This document shows, one piece after another, positions 56,172-64,000 of a DNA stretch of 64,000 bases (its first letter is position 1; each line of letters begins with the position of its first letter). The stretch lies in the NCBI GenBank assembly GCA_902806565.1, contig CADCXA010000048.1:310001-374000 (forward strand), written 5' to 3'. Source of the DNA: Hypoxylon rubiginosum (lineage: Eukaryota > Ascomycota > Sordariomycetes > Xylariales > Hypoxylaceae). The position numbers and the translations under genes are program-made. The notes beneath the pieces are model-generated. The model was not told the origin of the DNA, did no database searches, and saw only the letters and a program-made list of their open reading frames with translations.

Positions 56172-58439
56172 ATGACATCTTTCAGGGTTATAGAATTGTT
56201 GCCAGGCGCGGAGGCCGAGGAAGTCGTCTGCAAAGTTCATGTCTGCGACTGGTCAAATTGGCTACCATACGAAGCTATATCTTATGCATGGGGAGATCCA
56301 ACATTGAAAACTCCCGTTTTTGTGGATGGGCACAGGTTAGATGTGACGAGAAATTTACACGCCGGCTTGGTACACTTTCGCCATCCGGACAAATCACGAT
56401 ATGTATGGGCCGACGCTATAAGGTTGATTGATTGATTGATTGATTGATAGTGTTTAACGTCATGAGGCTATATACAAGCCAAACCTCCCAGGGGGTATGA
56501 GACGTGACAAGCTGTCCGCTAGTGCTAAGTACATAACGGCTTCAGAAGCCAATTTCAAGCCTCAAGGGCGTAATATCATGATTCCGTGTCCACTCCAACT
56601 AGGACTTCCGTATCTTGTGGTTTCGGGGCTCCTTAAAGCTTTTAAGGAGCTATTGTATCGAGGCGCTCCGCTTGGGCAGAGCGCGGTGTTGAGCGTGTGA
56701 TATAGACCGCAGTGTTAAGCGTGAAAGCGCGGCGTCGGGCGCCAGCCTACCGAGGTAGGTTGGTACGTAGTCTTTTCGAGGCGTATATAGGTGGGTACGC
56801 GTTGTGTTGTCGCCCACCATTGTAAGGGAATGGCGGTGTAAGACTTATATGTCGGGAGTCAGTTTAACCACTTGACTAGGTGGAAGCCGACGCTATAAGG
56901 TAGTCCCTATATGGCTCGCTTCTTGTTATGGCTGATAGCTTACCACTGGCCAGTATAAATCAAGGAGACATCCCTGAGCGCGGGCAGCAGGTGAAACAGA
57001 TGAGACGTATCTACGAGAACGCCGAGACTGTGCTGATCTGGCTTGGTGCTGACAACGTGTCGAGACAAGCAAAGCTCTCTGTCGATTCTGTCGTTACGAT
57101 TTCAGATTTTATGTGCGAGAAGCTAAATGTCTCCTTATCTGACTTGGCCGACATCAAGAATATCTATGAGGACCTCATTTTCATGGACCGCGATAAACTC
57201 CCTCGGCCTGACGAGACCGATTTCTCTTCCGCTCCTTTATGGGAAGCTCTAGTCTGGTTCTACGCACATCCGTACTTCACTCGCGTGTGGGTCATCCAAG
57301 AGCTAACCGCGAACAAGAACCGGATAGTGTACTGCGGCCGAAATAGCGTTGAGTGGGATCGGGTCGAGCTAGTCGCCGGCTATCTCATCCTGGAGACTTC
57401 ATTCTCGAAGGACTTTGGATTCTCCGGCACATACTGCTGGTGGGCCTCGACGGCACCAGGAGAGATGACCCGTAATCCTCGAAATTGGTTAAACCTGCTT
57501 TACTTGGCAACCAATTTCAACTCTACGGATCCGAGAGATGTTATTTACGGACTTCGAGGCCTCATCGAATCCCACAAAGGGTCCAACCTACTCGATCCTG
57601 ACTACAGCAAGTCTACTGCGGATGTATATCGGGATTCTGTCGAGGCCGCCATGCTAGATTACGAAAAGACGGATGTCCTCTGTTATCTAGCTGGTAATGA
57701 GAGCCCTTCTTGGGTGCCCAACTGGGATAAGGAGATGTTGTTTCGAAACCCCTTCCGATTCGGGCGACCTATGCCCTGGCGGCCTGCCGGAGATACAGCA
57801 CCAGAGTGGAATATTGACCGCGAGAAGTTTATCCTATCTATATCAGGGTTTCCACGTGGCTCGATCTCGATCGTCGAGCCGTACCGCGACACCTACTTTG
57901 GTGATGCGGTACTGAAGGCGAGAGAAAAGAAGGAGCTACTGGGTCAAGCGTGGGAACGGATCCTGGGTGCCGTTTCTCGAGTGAAAAGTATACCGCTCAA
58001 GGAAGAAGTTCTTACCGCTATCGCAGTTTCATTTACCTTTGGACTCGACGATAAAAGTTATCCCTCTGATAGCCAGGTATTATTATACGCCTTCGTCGCC
58101 TATCTAAGACTGGTGCTAGAAAAAGATATTTTCGATAAGTACGTTCCGCCGGAACTAGACGATGCGGCTCGTGACGCCGACGGTCATGCGTTCGGCAAGC
58201 CAATCTGGGATTTCGAGTATCCCGAGTCTAGTTTCTTTATTACGGAGAATGGACTTCTTGGATGCTGCATGGCGCCTATCAGTCCGGGAGACCTCCTTTT
58301 TGCTCCCCTAGGAAGCACATACCTCCATGTTCTGCATCCAGAACAAGACTACTTCCTGGCTAAGGGGTTTGCCTTTGCTCATGGAATCATGTACTGCGAG
58401 GGGCAGCAAGATGGTTTGCAAACTGTTAGAATACATTAG
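56172..58439 (+). CDS. HET-domain (heterokaryon incompatibility) protein, carrying an insertion at its intron
   Basis: The coding parts are 56172-56422 and 56954-58439; joined they give 578 residues. The HET boxes are present: YEAISYAWGD (box 1), YVWADAI-SINQGDIPERGQQV (box 2, across the splice) and YFTRVWVIQEL (box 3). HET domains mediate self/non-self recognition and can trigger cell death after hyphal fusion; most paralogues have no known partner. The C-terminal 330 residues are the usual variable extension. Box 2 is split by an intron whose donor is now duplicated: AGGTTGAT at 56421 and AGGTAGTC at 56898, with a 461-nt insertion between. Splicing from the first GT to the acceptor at 56953 keeps the frame. 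Reading through the insertion instead gives an early stop (RLID-stop). The gene is therefore either intact with a 531-nt intron or a pseudogene. Confidence 0.85.
56409..56424. repeat. 16-bp target-site duplication, left copy
   Basis: GCCGACGCTATAAGGT. The last two bases are the splice-donor GT. An identical copy lies at 56886-56901. Confidence 0.9.
56425..56885 (-). mobile_element. SINE-like non-autonomous element (461 bp)
   Basis: The element is flanked by identical 16-bp direct repeats. Read on the minus strand it begins TTCCACCTAGTCAAGTGG, which contains an RNA-polymerase-III A-box match (TAGTCAAGTGG, 56878-56868). A hairpin like a tRNA T-arm follows (5-bp stem, 7-nt loop, 56833-56817); a clear B box is absent. 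It ends with a short tandem tail (ATCA)n directly before the other target duplication. A tRNA-like head, a simple-repeat tail and a long variable target duplication are features of SINEs mobilised by a LINE. There are no terminal inverted repeats and no coding capacity. An internal perfect 10-bp stem hairpin lies near 56628-56650. Confidence 0.65.
56886..56901. repeat. 16-bp target-site duplication, right copy
   Basis: Identical to 56409-56424. It regenerates the original exon end and the original splice donor (AG then GTAGTC). Confidence 0.9.
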
Positions 58440-58517
58440 TTGACGCTCTTGCAGTGTCTTGCGACATAAAGATGAGATGGGTACCTACCTAGGTACCTAA
58501 GGTATCTTTACGTCGAC

Positions 58518-59400
58518 CATTGCGACTCTTGCGATACCTGGCACAGTTAAATCAACTTGCTAAGGCGGCCGGTAAAGTTTATTTCGACTCTGCGACAGAC
58601 AATAGAGAGCTTTTGGGCGTCGCCAACTGTAACCCATCCAGTCGGCGATGGTTCCTGGTCAACTTCACAACTGACGTCCATCATCTACATGCACGTCGGC
58701 GACGAGGTGGGCTACAAGGGCTAATGTAATATTTGGGACGTGGTAAACGAGGCTCTTAACGAGGACGGCACTTACCGCGATTCCGTTTCTACAGAGTCCT
58801 TGGGGAATCCTACATCCCCATCGCGTTCTAGGCTGACGACGCTGCCGACCTAGATGCTGAGCTATCTACAACAGCTACAACATCGAAAGGACCGGTGCCA
58901 AGCAACAAGCCGCCGCCAAAGTTGGCATGCAAGCGCATCTCATTGTCGGTTCCGTACCTAGCCAGAGCAACCTCCTCCACTCTCGGCCGGTGTTACCGAG
59001 CTGACCTACACGAAGCTCGACATCCGCTTTGGCAGTCTGACGCCCAGCGAATCGGGCCTTCAGCAGCAAATAGGCGATTACGAAGCCGTCACGAAGGTAT
59101 GCCTAACCGTCGATGCGTGCGTGGGTATTGAAACTTGGATCCCTTCCGTGTTCAACGGAGCTGGAGCAGCACTCCTCTGGGACGGGAATTTCTTCGAGAA
59201 GCCAGCATATAGTACGGTCAGCAGCGTCTTCTAAGCGGCGACTACGAACGCAGCAGGAGAAACGAGCACAGGGAAGCCTATGTTGCCACCTAGCACAACA
59301 ATCGCAACAAGTGCGAAACCTAGCCCTAGCTCGGGAGCCTGCGCCGCGTCGAAATGGGGGCAATCCGGTTAAGGTCGGGACCATAAAAATTTGCACACTT
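58518..59400 (+). pseudogene. Decayed GH10 endo-xylanase with C-terminal CBM1 remnant
   Basis: Fragments in several frames match a family 10 xylanase in order: LNQLAKAAGKVYFDSATDN (58546 onward), then [16 protein letters not shown] (58734; acid/base Glu kept), [54 protein letters not shown] (nucleophile Glu replaced by Lys at 59013-59015), LTPSESGLQQQIGDYEAVTKVC and SVFNGAGAALLWDGNFF. A Ser/Thr/Pro linker and CAASKWGQSG follow, the start of a fungal cellulose-binding module. In-frame TAA codons at 58722, 59232 and 59370 sit where CAA (Gln) would fit. There are at least two frameshifts and large internal deletions, and no signal peptide is left. The gene cannot make an enzyme. Confidence 0.85.
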
Positions 59401-59924
59401 TTGGCGGACGTCCCTGAGAAGGGTGCAAATTATTTTGGCCACAGCCTTGCCGGTGTCCTCGCCCCTGGATTTACTTTGGTCATGAACCATGCATCCTTCT
59501 ATGCACTATCTATTGGTAGAATGAGTCATGCCGGAGATGACGTTCCTTCACTCGCGATCAGATTCAAACCTCCTTTTTTATTTCCCCTGGTTAGCATGCC
59601 AACGACTCCTAGATCCTCTCATTACATGAAGTGCATAATTAAATATCTCTACACCCTCATCATACCGTTAGTACGGAATGAGTTCCGTCCGGAGCAACTC
59701 ATTTGTTATGATGCACCGACCCCGTAACAAATCCTACAGGTCTTCGCATGGCGACCTGACATCGAATTGGCTGACTCTGGGTTTGTTGTCTTAAAATAAG
59801 ACTAGCTGCGTGACCCGTCCTTCGGCCGGGAGAAAGGGGGGTTTGCCTAATATCGCGAGCTTTCTTTACGCCACAAATGAGGTCCGGCTCTGATTGGCTA
59901 GTTACATTTTTGTACATAAATAAA

Positions 59925-60065
59925 GAATTCTTTATAGAATTAATTAATCTTTTCTATTACCTCTTAAAAAGATTAATAATTAAAATGGTTTAATAGAACT
60001 TATTTTGCATAATCTTTTTATATTATTTACACATTTATAAATCTTATTGCGATAAAATTACAAAG
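59925..60065. other. AT-rich island
   Basis: About 140 nt composed almost only of A and T, in sharp contrast to its flanks. Possibly a mutated remnant of a mobile element; no coding content. Confidence 0.6.
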
Positions 60066-60130
60066 GAAAATATCAAAAAGTGCAGGGCGATTCTAAGTAC
60101 CTGATTGGTCAGTGAAATTGTGGCAGTACT

Positions 60131-60172
60131 AATGAAATAAAGAGAAGTTGATAAAGAGAAGTTGATTTCATT
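60131..60172. repeat. 14-bp direct repeat with inverted flanks
   Basis: ATAAAGAGAAGTTG occurs twice in tandem, bordered by AATGAAAT on the left and ATTTCATT on the right, so the whole unit is bounded by a short inverted repeat. Confidence 0.8.
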
Positions 60173-60570
60173 GTATCGGAGGTCGCCCGATATAGCTGGA
60201 GGCGTTTGGAGTACCAATCCAAGTCCGCGAGAATCCTGAACGCCATCGACGCTAATCTTATTGATGCGGCACTTGGCTATTAGGGGGGATAGGTTCGATT
60301 CCTATCAGCGCTATTAGTATCCCCCTCTTTTCTGCGGCAGCGCGGGGGAGCTAGATCGCCGCCGGTTGTCTGTTTTCCCGGCTGGTATGTGGTTCTCGGA
60401 CGGACCTTTACCCCGTTCGACTGACAGCCGCAAATCCTTCGTTTGGGAAAGGGGGCCATGTGCAAATTGTCGACTACGAACGAACATAGGTGGAAATATT
60501 GTTCATCCCCATAGGATTGTTGCATTCAGCGACGTGGGCGTGTTGCATAATTAGCTGATTCTGAAATTAG

Positions 60571-60633
60571 CTGATTCTAATCGTTAACGCCGACGAAGTG
60601 TGAGAACTGATTCTGATTGGTAACGCCGACGAG
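60571..60633. repeat. Imperfect 27-bp tandem duplication, 36-bp period
   Basis: CTGATTCTAATCGTTAACG and CTGATTCTGATTGGTAACG begin two adjacent copies, both continuing CCGACGA(A/G)G. Confidence 0.75.
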
Positions 60634-60978
60634 GCACCTGACAAATCTGCGATTGCGCAACGACTAAACCGTACCTACAAGACGCATTATTCCCCTTCCG
60701 GTTACATACAATGTGGAACTGGTCGGGAGCTAAGTTGGTAACTTGCTTAATGCAACACTCCCTATTGGCTTTGGAGTTGCTGCCGATCCAGCAGCCCAAA
60801 CGGCCCCGGTCCAATAAGTGGGAACCGGGTCGGAAAAGCGAGCAGATCGGAGAAGCGAGCGCGGATAAATAAGTATTAAAGGCGTGTGATCGCTAGCCGT
60901 CATCATTTCTATCGTGCTACACTTCGTCCTCGACTCTGATTATCAAACTGCTACCTGCCTCCTAGCTTCGTACACGCA

Positions 60979-62085
60979 ATGGCCAACGCGTCACGTCTCT
61001 TCCAGCCCCTGAAGGTGGGCAATTCAAACCTTCAGCACCGTCTGGTTATGGCGCCATTGACCCGCTATCGCTCGAGCTCGGAACACGTCCCCCTCCCCTT
61101 CGTAAAGGAGTACTACGAGCAGCGCGCCTCGGTTCCGGGGACTCTTCTTATCACCGAAGCCACCTTCATATCCAGACAGGCTGGCGGGTATGCGAATGTC
61201 CCGGGAATCTGGTCGCAAGATCAAATAGCGGCCTGGAAAACGGTCACGGACGCTGTCCACGCGAAGCGTTCTTACATTCGCCTACAGCTGTGGGCATTGG
61301 GCCGCGTCGCGAACCCAGAAGTGATCAAGGCCGACGGTTTCGATATCCGGTCCGCAAGCTCGATACCGTACGACGAGGGCAAGCCGACCCCGAGACCACT
61401 GACGGTCGACGAGATCAAATCCTTCGTAGCAGACTACGCGCAGGCAGCACGCAACGCGGTCGAGGCGGGTTTCGACGGCGTCGAGATCCACGGGGCTAAC
61501 GGCTATCTAATCGACCAGTTTATCCAGGACGTGTCCAATCAGCGACAGGACCAGTACGGGGGCAACATCGAGAACCGCGCTCGCTTCGCGCTCGAGGTAG
61601 CTAGCGCCGTCGTGTCGGCTATAGGCGCCGACAAAGTTGGAATTCGTTTGTCTCCTTGGTCCGTCTTCCAAGGCATGCGCATGGACGACCCGATCCCTCA
61701 ATTTACGTACGTGATCAAGGAGCTGAAGAAGCTGAAATTGTCGTATCTTCACTTGGTGCAGTCTTGGATCGAAGGCAACGAAGACGTCGAAGCCGTCGAC
61801 CAGATCACATTCGCGGTCGACGCTTGGGACAACACGTCGCCTGTTCTGATTGCCGGCGGGTTCAAGCCCGACACCGCAAGGAAGTTCGTCGACGAAGAAT
61901 TTAAGGATAGAGACATAGCAGTGGTATTTGGTCGACACTTTATTTCGACGCCGGACTTGCCTTTCCGAATACGTCAAGGTCTGCCGTTGGCTCCGTATGA
62001 CCGTGACACCTTCTACACTTCAGGAAGCAAGGAAGGTTATATCGACTATCCATTCAGCGAGGAATTTGTCAAAGCGGCGGCTTAG
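60979..62085 (+). CDS. Old Yellow Enzyme family NAD(P)H:flavin oxidoreductase
   Basis: A single exon of 368 residues, full length for the family. The N-terminus reads LFQPLKVGNSNLQHRLVMAPLTRYRSS. The FMN-site motif is LQLWALGR, and the active-site pair His/Asn lies in IHGANGYLIDQF, with Tyr two residues after Asn. VSNQRQDQYGGNIENRARFALE and VVFGRHFISTPDLPFRI are the usual late motifs. OYE enzymes reduce activated C=C bonds of enones with NADPH through FMN. Homologues act in ergot-alkaloid and other fungal pathways or in detoxification. It stands before a P450 in the same direction, separated by 601 nt. The stretch usually reading GRAPHP after the histidine loop is shortened here to GRVANPEV. 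Confidence 0.93.
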   Translation: MANASRLFQPLKVGNSNLQHRLVMAPLTRYRSSSEHVPLPFVKEYYEQRASVPGTLLITEATFISRQAGGYANVPGIWSQDQIAAWKTVTDAVHAKRSYIRLQLWALGRVANPEVIKADGFDIRSASSIPYDEGKPTPRPLTVDEIKSFVADYAQAARNAVEAGFDGVEIHGANGYLIDQFIQDVSNQRQDQYGGNIENRARFALEVASAVVSAIGADKVGIRLSPWSVFQGMRMDDPIPQFTYVIKELKKLKLSYLHLVQSWIEGNEDVEAVDQITFAVDAWDNTSPVLIAGGFKPDTARKFVDEEFKDRDIAVVFGRHFISTPDLPFRIRQGLPLAPYDRDTFYTSGSKEGYIDYPFSEEFVKAAA

Positions 62086-62686
62086 GTACTAACCAGAAGA
62101 TACCGTCGACGTTGTAAAGTACCTAGGTATATGCCGAGCATATTTATGAACTAGCTAGTAATTTGATACCTCTAGATATGATCGTCTGCTTGCAATTCGT
62201 GCGAGTTTGATAGAGAAGCTCTCGAAATTTTCATGGCAGCAATGGCAGCAATGGCAGCATAGAGTTGTTCCTCGGATTATTAACCCTGCCGTTGCATTGC
62301 GGCACGGCTGCGATCAACAAGGATCTGTCCCACATGAACCAATTGACCCAGTGTGCCAGTCTATCTAGCTTACGTATTGCCCTACTACGAGTGGATGGAT
62401 TTGTTTAGTTTCAAAAGTAGCTTCGCAAAGTATCTCCTTGATGTCAAGGTCTGGTTCAGGGGTCCCTCTCCGTACAGCATACCAACTACTAGCGGCTTCC
62501 TGCGTTTTCAACTACATACAGTAGATGTATAAGAACCTTGGGAGTAGCATGTAGTTTCTTTGATTCTTGATTCCATCGTCTTACCCACTACCAAATAGGA
62601 TATATGCTTACATTCGTTCCGTGAGCGATCCTGTTCTTGTCTTCTCACATTACCAGCTAATTCAGAACTCGAAAGAAATATATGAG
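62086..62686. other. Intergenic spacer between OYE and P450 genes
   Basis: This contains one ACCTAGGTATAT motif (62119), a GGCAGCAAT triple repeat near 62233-62260 and promoter sequence of the P450. No gene is supported. Confidence 0.5.
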
Positions 62687-64000
62687 ATGGGGTCTGAACT
62701 TTCTATCCTCTTGTTGGCCTTCCTTGGCGCAGTTGCAGTGTACTTTACGAACCAGATATATCAGCATCGGCGGAAGTTCAGGGACTTGGTAGGATTAATA
62801 TAATATCTCGTGCGTTATGGACTCTGACATGATCGGCAGCCCGGACCACCTCATAGCTTCCTCTGGGGTCACCTCAGGATCTTGACTCAAGTCGCAAGCA
62901 AATTCCCGGCAAACACACACCTTCAGAACTATCTTACGGAGATAGCCCATCAATACGATCTGAAGGGTATCTGGTACATGGATTTATGGCCTTTGACCTA
63001 TTGTCAGGTTATCATCACCGATCCGGATCTTATGGACGAGATGATAATGATGAATCAACACCAAATGTTTGACGATAAACTATCGCCACTGATAGGGAGC
63101 AACGTCGTCGCCACGGCTAACGGCGCCGTCTGGAAGAAGCTACATAATAGTATGGCGCCCGCGTTCGCGCTTTCCCACGTTAGGACGCAGGTTGGCCTCC
63201 TGACCGACCAGACGTTGCTTCTACGCGATACCTTTAAGAAGCTTGCCAAGAGCGGAAGCGTAATATCTCTCGAACATGAGCTCTCGAAGCTCACCTTCGA
63301 TATCGTCGGGCGGATTATTTTTAATTTTCCGCTCTACGCCCAGACCACAGGCAGTCCATGGTACGTTTTGATCGTCGTAGCAAGACTTGATTATAAGCTG
63401 CGTCAGGCTAAAGACTAGGAGCCATGCTAACAGAGTTGCAGTATGTCTTATTCTCATATGGAGATGTTAACGGCACCTATTCCTAGTTTCCGCCTACTCA
63501 CAGATAATAGACCTTGAGGATTTGCAGATGATCTCCAAGCTGGTAGTCGAATCCATGTCTATGAACCCGCTGGTGAAGCTCCAGCTTGCCCTGAAGAAGA
63601 ACGCCATTCGAAACCGTGTCGACGCGTCGATCGCCGCTAAGATCAAGGAACGCTTAATTGCGCTTCGAGACCAGAACGCAGTGCCCTCAAGAAGAGAGCC
63701 ATACAGTGTGCTCGACTTGATGCTACGCGATAAGATAATCGAAAGTCAAAAGTCGGCAGGCAATGAGTTTTCACAAGAGGAAATGAATCTTCTGGTAACC
63801 AAGTAGGTGCATCATCTGCAGGGGGTAAACCGAGCAAGTGGGATAACGTGCGACTGACCCTTTCAGTATCAAAGGACTTCTCTTAGGTGCCCAGGGCACC
63901 ACAGTCGATTCTCTATGCGTGTGTATATCTAGAATGCCCCTGAATGGGCCTCTGAAAAGGCATACCAAGATTAACCCTTATTCATAGTTTACTTATATGA
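62687..64000 (+). CDS. Cytochrome P450, N-terminal half (cut by window edge; frame possibly disrupted)
   Basis: Exon 1 (62687-62788) gives a membrane anchor LSILLLAFLGAVAVYF and KFRDL. Exon 2 starts at 62840 with PGPPHSFLWGHL and carries NGAVWKKLHNSMAPAF (C-helix, with His where Arg is usual) and KLTFDIVGRIIFNF. Exon 3 begins near 63487 (SAYSQIIDLEDLQMI), ends at 63806 and contains YSVLDLMLRD. Exon 4 begins at 63867 with NIKGLLLGAQGTTVDSLC, the oxygen-binding I-helix. The junction of exons 2 and 3 does not join in phase with the best donor (GTACGT at 63359); only a poor GTCCAT donor at 63351 would. After the I-helix the expected continuation (NAPEWASEKAYQD) is in another frame. The ExxR and heme-Cys parts lie outside the window. 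Confidence 0.7.

Larger units (their letters stand above)
59401..60978. other. Repeat-rich, partly AT-rich intergenic region
   Basis: About 1.6 kb with an AT-rich island (59925-60065), a 14-bp direct repeat with inverted flanks (60131-60172), a T-arm-like hairpin near 60284-60303 and an imperfect duplication (60571-60633). No gene is supported. Just before the Old Yellow Enzyme start, CGGAAAAGCGAGC and CGGAGAAGCGAGC form a direct repeat (60832-60861), and a TATA-like GATAAATAAG lies near 60865. Confidence 0.55.

Noticed and set aside
56425..56885. DNA transposon (MITE) interpretation of the insertion
   Set aside because: No terminal inverted repeats are visible and the 16-bp duplication is longer than usual for cut-and-paste elements; the one-sided simple-repeat tail fits a retroelement better.
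56928..58439. HET-domain gene starting at the ATG at 56928
   Set aside because: The first eight codons are intron sequence (acceptor CCAG at 56953), and this start would lose HET box 1, which is present upstream at 56172-56422.
59113..59727. Plus-strand frame of 204 codons
   Set aside because: Its first half is a shifted frame of the GH10 pseudogene and the rest is AT-rich spacer without features.
60220..60320. Possible tRNA gene (perfect B box GGTTCGATTCC in a T-arm-like hairpin)
   Set aside because: The 3' acceptor strand CAGCGCT has no matching 5' strand at the right distance, and no A box at normal spacing. At most a tRNA-derived remnant.

Overview
This window is nuclear DNA of a filamentous ascomycete (Pezizomycotina, most likely Sordariomycetes; a Xylariales-like genome is only a guess). 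The signs are genes broken by short introns of about 50-80 nt with GT..AG ends and CTAAT/CTAAC-like branch points, long gene-free spacers, and typical fungal families: HET domain, sedolisin, DUF1772, arrestin-like adaptor, SnoaL-like proteins and many P450/flavin monooxygenases. I reconstructed gene models by joining exons by eye, so exon ends are predictions from the DNA. I found no tRNA, rRNA, CRISPR array or bacterial-type operon.

Layout. (1) 1-9.5 kb is an accessory block resembling the edge of an aromatic-polyketide-type biosynthetic locus: a cut-off NmrA-like protein, an NTF2/SnoaL-like protein, a DUF1772 (anthrone-oxygenase family) protein, a cytochrome P450 and an FAD monooxygenase, with no core synthase in view. 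(2) 10-20 kb holds a four-helix membrane protein, a secreted sedolisin, a SIRT5-type sirtuin, a secreted histidine-type acid phosphatase and a small basic protein. (3) 21-38 kb is a housekeeping core: a Dpb11/TopBP1-type BRCT protein, a large DUF8035-like protein with Arg-Asp repeats, and the divergent pair UTP8 and ELG1. (4) 38-48 kb is accessory again: a 14-helix MFS exporter, a SnoaL-like protein, a secreted Cys-rich protein and a six-exon flavin monooxygenase. (5) 47.8-51.8 kb is a gene-free, repeat-rich spacer before an arrestin-related trafficking adaptor, followed by a small NIF3-like protein. (6) 56-64 kb is a dynamic region: a HET-domain gene carrying a SINE-like insertion exactly at a splice donor, a decayed GH10 xylanase pseudogene with CAA-to-TAA stops, an AT-rich island, an Old Yellow Enzyme and a P450 running off the right edge with signs of frame disruption.

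The most notable observations are the 461-bp SINE-like element at 56425-56885, whose 16-bp target duplication copied the splice-donor GT so that the whole element may be removed as intron; the GH10 pseudogene whose stops fit C-to-T changes at CpA; a canonical PIP box placed between Walker A and Walker B of ELG1; and the tailoring-enzyme block at the left edge.
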